From Gemmiger formicilis (GTDB taxonomy: Bacteria; Bacillota; Clostridia; Oscillospirales; Ruminococcaceae), in assembly GCF_016900095.1 (NCBI RefSeq), contig NZ_JACJJP010000015.1:1-64000 (forward strand): DNA of 64,000 nucleotides. Direction: 5' to 3'. Positions within the stretch are counted from its first letter, which is position 1. Each line of letters starts with the position of its first letter. Below the pieces are notes generated by a model that was not told where the DNA came from, did no database searches, and worked only from the letters and a program-made list of their open reading frames with translations. Made by a program: the position numbers and the translations under genes. Positions 1 through 6,771 of this stretch are shown one piece after another.

Positions 1-113
1 TGAATTTTATCTGCCGGCATTTTATCGTTGCTCTGGATCAACCGGATCTGCGGCGCAGTCTGGATGGCGACGTTTTTGCTCAGCTTTTCTTCATTCGTGA
101 GTTTTTCAGCCAA
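1..113 (-). CDS. Partial unknown protein (N-terminal 37 residues)
   Basis: The gene runs off the left edge of the window. I place the start at a TTG (111-113): a purine-rich ribosome site (GGAAAGAGGG) lies 7 nt upstream, and an in-frame TAA immediately before the TTG rules out a longer start. The visible peptide begins MAEKLTNEEKLSKNVAIQ and is polar with no motif I recognise. It points the same way as the relaxase gene to its right and belongs to the small mobile element by position only. No function is proposed. Confidence 0.45.
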   Translation of the reverse strand, partial: MAEKLTNEEKLSKNVAIQTAPQIRLIQSNDKMPADKI

Positions 114-360
114 ATTAGAAACCCTCTTTCCGTTGATCTATTTTAGGACTTAGCGGTATCTCACCAATATTCCCACATCCACTATTTTTTACGAGGAAGG
201 GAACACACTTGATGATCGGATGTATTTTTGAATTTGACCTCATATCTCCAAATTCTCACCAAAAAAGCCTACTTATTTCTTTTAGGACAAATACAAAGTA
301 TATACTTTTTAATAATACTATATCTTAGTTGATATTTCCACATCTATCGCCCTCATAATG

Positions 361-394
361 AAAAAGCCGACCGAGAGCAATTCCGGTCGGCTTA
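361..394 (-). terminator. Rho-independent terminator after the MobV relaxase gene
   Basis: A 10-bp perfect stem (AAGCCGACCG at 364-373 with CGGTCGGCTT at 384-393) is followed on the minus strand by a T run. It lies 30 nt past the stop of the relaxase gene. The rest of the gene-free stretch 114-424 is AT-rich and shows nothing else I can name. Confidence 0.85.
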
Positions 395-424
395 TCTTTT
401 CTATAAAATATAAGATCTACATTA

Positions 425-1600
425 TTATCTCTCGTTTCGTTCAGTGAACAGATTTTCCTTCCATGCAATTCCATGTTTACGCAGAAGCGCCGCCATGCCT
501 GCCTTTTCCCGTTTGAGGCGTGCGTTTTCTTTTTCCATCTGCATTCGCCGTGCTCTTTCCCCCATAAGTGCCTGACGATACTGGGCAGTCTGCTCTCCCA
601 GTCTGTTGGTCAGATTATTCACTTTCTCTTTCAGACTGTTCAGCACACTTTCCAGCTGTCGGATTTTCTCCTGGGCGGCATCCAGCAGTTTCTGCAGCTG
701 TTCATCCTGACGGCGGTACACCACATACTGTTTGGCTGCATGGAGCAGGTTTTCAAAGTCACTGCGCGGCAGCGTTACCCGGTCACTCAAAAGCGCCTTT
801 TTCGCACTGACGGCCTCGATCTTATCAAGGTCCACCGCCTGCTTCTGGACCGCCTGCAAGGTGTCCTCTATCTTTTCCACTTCGGTACGTTTCTGCGCAA
901 TGGCCGAATCCAGCTCCTTGACCTCCTTGCTGCGTTCCTGCTTTTTGTACTCCAGTACCGACAAGTGCTCTTCGTGGGTGCCGAGTTGCTCCCATTCGAT
1001 GCCATGCTCCTGCATGATATCCGCTAACATCTGCTTTTCCCGCTGCACCCAGAGATTCCACTCTGTGGCGCTGCGTGTTCCGCCCACAAAGCCCATCTGC
1101 GCCAGCGCCTGTTTGAGGGATACACGGGTATCCATTCCTCGTTTGCTGCCGGTGATATAGGGCACAAAATCAATATGGACATGGGGCGTTGCTTCGTCCA
1201 TGTGCAAATGGGCGGAGAACATACGCAATGTGCGGTTTCGTGCTTGAAAGCCACGGACATACGCTTCCAGACATTGCCGGGCGAGTTCCGCTGTTTCCGA
1301 GCCGATACCGGTATCGTCCTTGTTTCCGATTTGCAGCACAATCTCGTGGAAGGGCTTTTCCTGTCTGGAGGAAGCGATTTTTTCATAATAATCTGCGATA
1401 CGGCGGTCGCTGCGTGTCTGCTTTGCATTGTAACGCTGCTGTGCTGCGTCAAACAGTTCATGGTACACTGTTCGGATATCTTCCTTGCAGAATTCCACGT
1501 TCAGATGGCTGCGGGACGGGTCTACATTGGGGGCGTAAAACTCACGGCTGTTATGATTGAGGGAGCCTTTACCAACCATGGCGCTGATTGTCCTTTTCAA
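425..1600 (-). CDS. MobV/Pre-type relaxase (plasmid mobilisation enzyme)
   Basis: This 391-residue protein belongs to the Mob/Pre (MobV) relaxase family, which nicks oriT and pilots single-stranded DNA into a conjugation channel. The family motifs are visible: NVDPSRSHLN at about 25-34 and the metal-binding HMDEATPHVHIDFVP at about 133-147. The C-terminal half (about 225-375) is a charged coiled coil, as usual for the family. The start is TTG at 1600, with AAAGGAG five nt upstream; an ATG at codon 8 is a weaker alternative. A pair of palindromes just upstream is a candidate oriT. It identifies the left element as mobilizable, and no transfer-channel genes accompany it in the visible part. Confidence 0.9.
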   Translation of the reverse strand: MKRTISAMVGKGSLNHNSREFYAPNVDPSRSHLNVEFCKEDIRTVYHELFDAAQQRYNAKQTRSDRRIADYYEKIASSRQEKPFHEIVLQIGNKDDTGIGSETAELARQCLEAYVRGFQARNRTLRMFSAHLHMDEATPHVHIDFVPYITGSKRGMDTRVSLKQALAQMGFVGGTRSATEWNLWVQREKQMLADIMQEHGIEWEQLGTHEEHLSVLEYKKQERSKEVKELDSAIAQKRTEVEKIEDTLQAVQKQAVDLDKIEAVSAKKALLSDRVTLPRSDFENLLHAAKQYVVYRRQDEQLQKLLDAAQEKIRQLESVLNSLKEKVNNLTNRLGEQTAQYRQALMGERARRMQMEKENARLKREKAGMAALLRKHGIAWKENLFTERNER

Positions 1601-1636
1601 AATTTCTCCTTTCTCCGGCGCAAGCCGGCGGGTTCT

Positions 1637-1689
1637 GTTACTCTTGCCAAGAGTAACGCAAAAGCACTTTTGACACTTCGCATCAAAAG
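1637..1689. other. Two adjacent palindromes, candidate oriT of the IME
   Basis: Upstream of the relaxase gene lie a 21-bp palindrome (1637-1657, core TTACTCTTG-C-CAAGAGTAA) and a second inverted repeat, CTTTTGA/TCAAAAG (1667-1673 and 1683-1689), with a 9-nt loop. Paired inverted repeats beside a MobV gene are typical of an origin of transfer, but I see no exact known nick sequence, so this is a positional inference. Confidence 0.45.
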
Positions 1690-1742
1690 CGCCTTTGCGC
1701 CCTGCGGGGCTACCTAGCTGAAAAGCAAGCTCCTGTTTTCAA

Positions 1743-1788
1743 GAAGGCAAGATGCCCTGTTCTTATAGATAGGGTCATCTTGCCTCCT
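1743..1788 (-). terminator. Strong hairpin after the RepA-like gene
   Basis: A near-perfect stem of about 14 bp (GGCAAGATG-CCCT at 1745-1757 against 1771-1784) lies directly after the stop of the RepA-like gene. There is no long T run, so it may act as a terminator, an mRNA stabiliser, or a boundary to the relaxase gene. Confidence 0.5.
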
Positions 1789-1792
1789 TGCA

Positions 1793-2758
1793 TTATTTTT
1801 GTGGCAATTCCCACAACCATCGTTTTCCCACCTTGCGGGAGGTAATGCCCAACTCGTACCGGGCACTGCGCAGCGTTTTGGGCTTGATGCCTTTTTGCTC
1901 CGCAGCTGCCTCTATTTCAGTTTGCGGCAGAGCCCCTTCCGCCAGCACTTCCTGCAGGAAATTCTGTGCTTCCCGCAGCTTGTGCCCTCGGCTGTTGCCT
2001 GAAAGCAAATCTTCTGCGCTGATGTCATATTCACCTGCCCATTGAAAGCCCTGCTCCGGGTCGAGGCGAAAGGCGATAGCCTTTCCTTCCGGAGCCAGGG
2101 AACTTTTGGTGGGGCAGACAACCCGCAGCGTCGGGTCATCTTTGATACGGCCTACCACCAGAACACTTCTGGCAGCTGCCTGAAAGTCGATGGAGCCGAG
2201 CCCCCGGTAACTGGATTTTTCCCCACTGTTCTTGTTCATGTGTCCGATCAGGACGATGGCACAGTGATGCTTTTCAGCCAAGACACCGACCCTGTGCATC
2301 AGTGGTCTGATCTCGTTGGCGCGGTGCATATCCACCCCGGCCCCGATGTAGCCTTGAATCGGGTCAAGCACAACCAACCGTGCGTGGGTCTGCACAATGG
2401 CCTGTTCCAGCCGGTCATCCTCCAGTGTCAGCGCCCTATCGCTGTCGTCGATCACCAGCACCTTGTCACAGGCGGCACCGGCGGCGACGAGACGTGGCTT
2501 AATGGTATCCGGCAAACCATCCTCGGCCGTCTGGTAGATCACATTGCCGGGTGCCATGGGCGGCATTCCGTCCCATGCGGGTCTGCCGGTGGTCAGGCGC
2601 GCAATCAGCTGCAGAATAAAGGTGGTTTTCCCTTCGCCGGGATCGCCCTGAATGATGGTGATTTTCCCGCAGGGAATGAATGGATATACCAGCCACTCCA
2701 CTTCTCGTACGGGAATTGTATCCAGGGAAATCAATTTTACAGTACTCTCATTTTCCAT
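1793..2758 (-). CDS. RepA-like AAA ATPase (DnaB/RecA-fold helicase type)
   Basis: This protein of about 321 residues is an AAA_25/RepA-type ATPase, the family that includes the RSF1010 RepA helicase. Walker A GDPGEGKTT lies near residue 40, Walker B-like LVVLDP near 130, and the following GHMNK resembles a sensor motif. A C-terminal winged-helix-like segment (about 265-315) could bind DNA. I chose the ATG at 2758 because GGGAGG lies 4 nt upstream; the ATG at 2770 has only a weak site. It probably supports replication of the excised IME or its mobilised strand. A primase or initiator partner is not visible. Confidence 0.75.
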   Translation of the reverse strand: MENESTVKLISLDTIPVREVEWLVYPFIPCGKITIIQGDPGEGKTTFILQLIARLTTGRPAWDGMPPMAPGNVIYQTAEDGLPDTIKPRLVAAGAACDKVLVIDDSDRALTLEDDRLEQAIVQTHARLVVLDPIQGYIGAGVDMHRANEIRPLMHRVGVLAEKHHCAIVLIGHMNKNSGEKSSYRGLGSIDFQAAARSVLVVGRIKDDPTLRVVCPTKSSLAPEGKAIAFRLDPEQGFQWAGEYDISAEDLLSGNSRGHKLREAQNFLQEVLAEGALPQTEIEAAAEQKGIKPKTLRSARYELGITSRKVGKRWLWELPQK

Positions 2759-2787
2759 AAAGCCTCCCATTTTTTCTTCAAAAATGG

Positions 2788-2840
2788 CGGCTGCTGTGGT
2801 AAAATATCAGTGGTGCCTGATAGTTACACACAGCAGCCGC
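2788..2840. repeat. Nested stem-loop upstream of the RepA-like gene
   Basis: An outer inverted repeat (CGGCTGCTGTG at about 2788-2799 against 2829-2839) encloses a second hairpin, TATCAG-N6-CTGATA (2805-2822). It sits in the leader between the small HTH gene and the RepA-like gene. It could be an attenuator, a replication-control RNA or an origin structure. Confidence 0.5.
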
Positions 2841-2861
2841 TGTTGGAACTGTCTTTCATCG

Positions 2862-2897
2862 GAGCGTTTACCCCTGCACGGGTAAGCGCTCTTTTTT
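2862..2897 (+). terminator. Plus-strand terminator between two minus-strand genes
   Basis: An imperfect stem of about 12 bp (GAGCGTTTACCC at 2862-2873 with GGGTAAGCGCTC at 2880-2891) is followed by six T on the plus strand (2892-2897). Both neighbouring genes run on the minus strand, so it terminates no annotated gene. It may end an antisense RNA to the RepA leader. Confidence 0.7.
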
Positions 2898-2898
2898 G

Positions 2899-3141
2899 TT
2901 ACCCAACATGACTCTCCGGGTTAAAATAGCCGATTTCCTCCCATACCTTGCGGTCAGGACAGTAGTAGTTATACTCGTTGGAACCTTCCAGCTTGACTGC
3001 GTAACCGAACTTGAAAATTCCCTGTTGCAGGCCCACTCGTACATACTGCGCGTCCTTGTGCATTGCCCTTGCAATTTCCGTTACCGGCACATTTCTCCCC
3101 GTAAACGGCGGCATCTTTCCGTAGTTCTGACTTTCTCCCAT
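2899..3141 (-). CDS. Small HTH protein, excisionase-like
   Basis: This 80-residue protein starts at the ATG at 3141, preceded by a strong AAGGAGGTGG site; the longer open frame upstream has no ribosome site. The sequence VPVTEIARAMHKDAQYVRVGLQQG fits a helix-turn-helix of the excisionase/MerR-like kind, followed by a basic-aromatic tail. It is transcribed from a consensus promoter divergent to the XRE repressor gene, the arrangement expected of a recombination directionality factor or lytic-type switch gene. The role is inferred from fold and position. Confidence 0.65.
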   Translation of the reverse strand: MGESQNYGKMPPFTGRNVPVTEIARAMHKDAQYVRVGLQQGIFKFGYAVKLEGSNEYNYYCPDRKVWEEIGYFNPESHVG

Positions 3142-3184
3142 GCTTTCCACCTCCTTCTGCTTGTGATTGCTTTTCAGCAATTTC

Positions 3185-3213
3185 ATTATACGCAGTTTTA
3201 TCGCGTATGTCAA
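3185..3213 (-). promoter_or_regulatory. Consensus sigma-70/SigA promoter for the small HTH gene
   Basis: Read on the minus strand it has TTGACA (3208-3213), a 17-nt spacer and TATAAT (3185-3190), a perfect match at both hexamers. It drives the 2899-3141 gene, probably together with the RepA-like gene, and is presumably repressed by the divergent XRE protein. Confidence 0.9.
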
Positions 3214-3218
3214 TCTTG

Positions 3219-3241
3219 TATATGAATTTAATTTTCATATA
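3219..3241. promoter_or_regulatory. Palindromic operator candidate in the divergent region
   Basis: The inverted repeat TATATGAA / TTCATATA (3219-3226 and 3234-3241) is separated by 7 nt and lies just upstream of the -35 hexamer of the minus promoter. It is suited to a dimeric XRE repressor. The plus-strand XRE promoter should also lie nearby, so both directions could be controlled. Confidence 0.55.
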
Positions 3242-3304
3242 ATTTGCCTAAGATGCTTGATTTCTTCGCATTCCTATGATAGTATTAAGACGAGGTGAGA
3301 AGCC

Positions 3305-3907
3305 ATGAATCTTACAAACGAACAAATCGGACAGCGCATCAAAGAAGTCCGCACAGAAAAAAATATTACACAGACTCAACTTGCGAAGTTTTTGGGGAAA
3401 AGCCTGCGTACCGTGCAGAGCTACGAAAGTGGTGAAAGCAGGATTTTCTTTGACACCGTATGCAGCATTGCAAACTTTTTGGGCGTAACCCCTTCCTACC
3501 TGTTGGGGTTTGAAGAGCCACAAATGCAACTGAACTCTCTATCCGACGTCATAGCAGTACTCTATGAGCTCAATAAAAAGAAAGAGCTACATTTTGATGT
3601 GGACATCAAACACGAGCAAAACGATGATGGGAATTTCACCGCTTCCCTGATTTTTCGTGCTGACAATCCCGATGCCAGTCTGAATGGAACGCTTTGCTAC
3701 CTTCTGGAGAACTTCTCCTCCGCACGCACATGGTCCGAAGAGTACTGGCACAATCCCAAACAAATGAAAAGCTGGATGCAGGAGAATACGGCCCAATATG
3801 CCGGAACGCCCTTGACAGACAAACCCCTCTACTCCGCCGATCTCAGCAAATATAGCCTTGCCGAGCTGAAAGCAATGACCAAGGAGCAGCTGGAAAATCT
3901 GAAATAA
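3305..3907 (+). CDS. XRE-family transcriptional repressor
   Basis: This 200-residue protein has a classic HTH_3 domain at about 5-62 (IGQRIKEVRTEKNITQTQLA, then the GESRIFFDT recognition region) and a less conserved C-terminal half that may mediate dimerisation or signal sensing. The ribosome site GAGGTGAG lies 6 nt before the ATG. It is divergent from the small HTH gene across a palindromic operator and directly precedes the integrase gene. It is probably the maintenance repressor of the IME. Confidence 0.85.
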   Translation: MNLTNEQIGQRIKEVRTEKNITQTQLAKFLGKSLRTVQSYESGESRIFFDTVCSIANFLGVTPSYLLGFEEPQMQLNSLSDVIAVLYELNKKKELHFDVDIKHEQNDDGNFTASLIFRADNPDASLNGTLCYLLENFSSARTWSEEYWHNPKQMKSWMQENTAQYAGTPLTDKPLYSADLSKYSLAELKAMTKEQLENLK

Positions 3908-3972
3908 CGTTGATAAGAGGTTTTCCTCTTTATCATAAAATCTGCCTGAGCGAAAGGGAGTTTGATAAAAAC

Positions 3973-5034
3973 ATGAAATTACCCAATGGCTACGGCAGCG
4001 TAGTCAAAATGTCCGGAAAACGCAGGAAACCCTATATGGTACGCAAAACCATCGGCTGGCATTTGGATAAAGGAAAAGGCAGACAGGTTCAAGATTTCAT
4101 CATCATCGGCTATACTGAAACCAGAGCCGAAGGTCTGAAAATGCTGGCCGAATACAATCAGAACCCTTATGATGTCGATACCGCCAAAGTCACCTTCGCC
4201 GAAGTGTACGAGCGCTGGTCCAAATCCAAGTATCCCACCATCTCACATTCCAATGTAAAGGGGTATGAGGCGTCTTACAAAGTCTGCGGATTTTTGTACG
4301 ATAAAGCCTTCCGTGAGATCAAATTGTGCGACTTGCAGCTTGTCATTGAAACCTGCGGCAAGAACTATCCTACGCTGAAAAAGCTAAAGGGTCTGTTCAA
4401 CCAGATGTATGCCTATGCCATGAAAAACGACATCTGCAACAAGGACTATTCCCAATTTGTCGATCTGGCAGGTTACCGGGACAAGAATCCCAACCGGCGT
4501 GACCGCAATATCTTCACAAAAGAAGAGCTGGCAACCCTGTGGGCGCACAAAGCCAATCCCTATTGTCAGATTTTGCTCATGCTCAATTACAATGCCTGCC
4601 GCATTTCGGAGTTCCTGGATCTGAAGAAGGAGAACGTCCATCTGGAAAAACAGTATTTTGATGTGGTGGAAAGCAAAACCGAAAATGGTATCCGGAAGGT
4701 GCCCATTGCAGACAAGATGCTGCCTTTTTACAAAGGATGGATGGAGCGCTCCCCTTGCGAGTATCTGCTCTGCACCACCGACGGCAAGCATCTGGACTAC
4801 TTCAATTACTGCGACACCTACTGGGACCCTTTGATGGAAGAATACGGGATGAAGCACAAGCCCCACGACACCCGACACACCTGTATTTCCATGATGGCTG
4901 ATGCCGGTGTAAATCCCACCATCCAGAAGAAGATTGCCGGTCATTCCGGTGCCATGAGCCTGACCGAGCGTGTGTACACTCATCTGGATATCCAGACCCT
5001 CATCGACGGTATCAACATGATTTGCAAACCATAA
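3973..5034 (+). CDS. Tyrosine recombinase (integrase) of the IME
   Basis: A site-specific recombinase of about 353 residues. The catalytic set is visible: Arg in NACRISEFLDL, HDTRHTC for the His-x-x-Arg box, AGHSG for the next His, and the nucleophilic Tyr in ERVYTH close to the C-terminus. I chose the ATG at 3973 (MKLPNGYGSV) because it starts the conserved N-terminal arm-binding domain; an in-frame TTG at 3910 is an alternative. AGGGAG lies about 12 nt upstream, a long spacing. Its 3' end lies 237 bp from the rpsI-derived att copy at 5272, as expected if this att copy is an end of the IME. Confidence 0.85.
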   Translation: MKLPNGYGSVVKMSGKRRKPYMVRKTIGWHLDKGKGRQVQDFIIIGYTETRAEGLKMLAEYNQNPYDVDTAKVTFAEVYERWSKSKYPTISHSNVKGYEASYKVCGFLYDKAFREIKLCDLQLVIETCGKNYPTLKKLKGLFNQMYAYAMKNDICNKDYSQFVDLAGYRDKNPNRRDRNIFTKEELATLWAHKANPYCQILLMLNYNACRISEFLDLKKENVHLEKQYFDVVESKTENGIRKVPIADKMLPFYKGWMERSPCEYLLCTTDGKHLDYFNYCDTYWDPLMEEYGMKHKPHDTRHTCISMMADAGVNPTIQKKIAGHSGAMSLTERVYTHLDIQTLIDGINMICKP

Positions 5035-5054
5035 GGTCTTTCTTTTTTGCAAAC

Positions 5055-5096
5055 AAAAAAGCAGGAGACGTTCTCCTTGCGGAAAACGTCTCCTGC
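5055..5096 (-). terminator. Terminator just outside the left ICE end
   Basis: A 12-bp perfect stem (GCAGGAGACGTT at 5061-5072 with AACGTCTCCTGC at 5085-5096) is followed on the minus strand by a T run. It would stop minus-strand transcripts leaving the ICE. It could also have served rpsI when the IME alone occupied the site. A smaller hairpin, CCTGCTG/CAGCAGG, lies at about 5142-5161. Confidence 0.8.
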
Positions 5097-5271
5097 AATA
5101 GGCAATTTGCTTTTGTAAGGTCTGCTGCATACTCGCTTCTTACCTGCTGCTTTTTCAGCAGGTTCCAAGGCGATTTGCTGCATTCCACCACGTCAGGCGC
5201 ATCCGATTTTCTGCACACAATCGTGCAAAAAAGTCGTGAAGCGTACTGAAAAGTTCGCAAGTAGTGCGGAC

Positions 5272-5323
5272 AATCAGCGCTTGCTGAACTGCGGAGCGCG
5301 ACGGGCTGCCTTGAGGCCGTACT
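5272..5323. repeat. attL-type core: 52-bp copy of the rpsI 3' end
   Basis: This 52-bp stretch matches 55827-55878, the end of rpsI, with a single mismatch (T at 5307, G at 55862). Read on the minus strand it encodes the S9 tail [15 protein letters not shown] and a stop, and the mismatch is synonymous (GCA versus GCC, Ala). Similarity ends on both sides of the 52 bp. Confidence 0.95.
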
Positions 5324-5384
5324 GCTATCGTTTTAGCGCCGTTTTTCCTTGATTTTACGGGCTTTTTTGAGGTTGCATCCCTTG

Positions 5385-5405
5385 GTTGTCCTACCCCTTA
5401 ACCCA
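5385..5405 (+). repeat. Left arm-type repeat of the ICE
   Basis: The sequence GTTGTCCT-N5-TTAACCCA begins 61 bp inside the left core and immediately precedes the Int1 stop codon. Two similar copies lie inside the right end (55654-55674 and 55696-55715) in the same orientation. By analogy with Tn916-type integrases these are probably arm-binding sites. Confidence 0.7.
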
Positions 5406-5406
5406 A

Positions 5407-6630
5407 TCAACCGGCAGCATTATCCGCGGTGCCGGATGGGTGAAGCGCCTGATTCACAACGCCAAAAAGTTCTTCGGGCTTATTGTACTTGACCTTTGCA
5501 TAAATGTCCATAGTTGTTTTGCTATTTTCATGTCCAGCAAGGTACTGAACCGTCTTTGGGTCAACGCCCGCATAAAGCAAATTTGTAATGTAGGTACGCC
5601 GGAGCTGATGGGGTGTCACTTCAAAATCCAGGGTATAGACAATCCTGGGGTTGTTTTTCTGGCTGGTTCCCAGCGTCGGCTTTACCGTGTACTTAATGCT
5701 CTGTCCGTTCACATACTTATAATAGGTGCGCTCCTTGGTGGAGCGGACAACAATGTACTGCCACACTCGCTTGAACTGTGAGTAAGACAAGGGCTGTCCC
5801 TCACTGTCGGCAATCACATAGTCAGACGTAGAGGTTGCTTTCGCTTCCCGCAGACAGTCAGCCAGACACTTGGGGATAGGGATGTCTCTCCTGGCCGCCT
5901 TGGTCTTTAGAACCGTAGAGACCACCGGGCGGTTGTGTTCTGCCCGCCATGCCCGCCGTACCGAAATGTACGGGGTGGGAACATCCAGAAACACACAGTC
6001 CCATTGGAGGGCAAGGGCTTCTTCCCGACGCAGGCCAGCGTATAAGCCGATCATCACAAAGAGATATGGCGGCAATCCTTTGATGGTCTCCAAAAGTACC
6101 GCCACCTGCTGGTCGCTCAGGGCCTCCTTCTTCTGTGCCGGCTTCCCGCCCTTACCCGATATTCCCGCGCAGGGGTTATCTTCAAGAAGCTGGCTGCGCT
6201 CCGCCGAATAGAAAACGCACTTGATGAGCATATTCACTTTGTTATACAGGCCCTCTGACTTCCTGGACAGCGGCACCAGCGCCAGCCGGATGTCATCCGC
6301 CGTCACTTCCTCCATATACATATCGCCCATCGGCTTGATGACGTAGTTCCTCATGTTGGAGGCGTATCCTTTCAAAGTGGCTGCCGAAACTTTTGCAGAC
6401 TGCATCACCAGCCATTTCTCGCAATACTCCGCAACGGTCGGGTGCTGGCGGTGAAAGAGGATCTCCTGCACTTGGCGTCTCGCCGCTAATTGCTTCTCGT
6501 AAAGTTCCTCGCAGGTTGTCGCGTACAGGCTGACCTGCTTTCCATCGGCGTCCAGAATCCGCGTGCGGTAATACTGGATTCCTTTTCGCTCTACGCTGGT
6601 GTACTGGGGAATTGTTTTTTTCTTAGCCAT
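5407..6630 (-). CDS. Tyrosine recombinase Int1 of the ICE
   Basis: This 407-residue phage/Tn916-family integrase is the gene closest to the left att core, which makes it the leading candidate for rpsI-specific integration and excision. The catalytic residues are R201 (GLRREE), H341 and R344 (HQLRR), H367 (LAGHE) and Y377 (DIYAKV). The N-terminal ~60 residues form the arm-binding domain and about 64-160 the core-binding SAM-like domain. The start is an ATG with AGAAAGGA upstream. It is clearly paralogous to Int2 at 6772. An arm-type repeat lies directly beyond its stop codon. No excisionase gene is adjacent; the nearest lies beyond Int2. Confidence 0.93.
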   Translation of the reverse strand: MAKKKTIPQYTSVERKGIQYYRTRILDADGKQVSLYATTCEELYEKQLAARRQVQEILFHRQHPTVAEYCEKWLVMQSAKVSAATLKGYASNMRNYVIKPMGDMYMEEVTADDIRLALVPLSRKSEGLYNKVNMLIKCVFYSAERSQLLEDNPCAGISGKGGKPAQKKEALSDQQVAVLLETIKGLPPYLFVMIGLYAGLRREEALALQWDCVFLDVPTPYISVRRAWRAEHNRPVVSTVLKTKAARRDIPIPKCLADCLREAKATSTSDYVIADSEGQPLSYSQFKRVWQYIVVRSTKERTYYKYVNGQSIKYTVKPTLGTSQKNNPRIVYTLDFEVTPHQLRRTYITNLLYAGVDPKTVQYLAGHENSKTTMDIYAKVKYNKPEELFGVVNQALHPSGTADNAAG

Positions 6631-6721
6631 AGATAATTTCCTTTCTTATGCGCAAATCAAATTGATTCCTTCACTCCTTTTTTATCAGAAACGCCGGATT
6701 GAATCAAAGATACGGATTAGG

Positions 6722-6754
6722 AAAAGCAAAGAGCGAGGCGTTCCTGCCTCGCTC
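6722..6754 (-). terminator. Terminator between Int2 and Int1
   Basis: The stem GAGCGAGGC (6731-6739) with GCCTCGCTC (6746-6754) has a 6-nt loop. It is followed on the minus strand by TTTGCTTTT, just after the Int2 stop, so Int1 may need its own promoter. Confidence 0.7.
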
Positions 6755-6771
6755 CTACTGTATTTTCTGTT

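Larger units (their letters stand above)
1..5271. mobile_element. Integrative mobilizable element (IME), left end outside the window
   Basis: The gene set is relaxase MobV, RepA-like ATPase, small HTH, XRE repressor and tyrosine integrase, with no type IV secretion genes, which fits a mobilizable integrative element. The integrase abuts the left att copy of the neighbouring ICE. That suggests both elements use the rpsI 3' end and sit in tandem. The far end of this element is not in the window, so its extent is inferred. Confidence 0.6.

Noticed and set aside
5407-6630. Int1 as a decayed integrase
   Set aside because: Its box reads HQLRR instead of the usual HQLRH, but all catalytic residues (R201, H341, R344, H367, Y377) are present, so inactivity is not supported.
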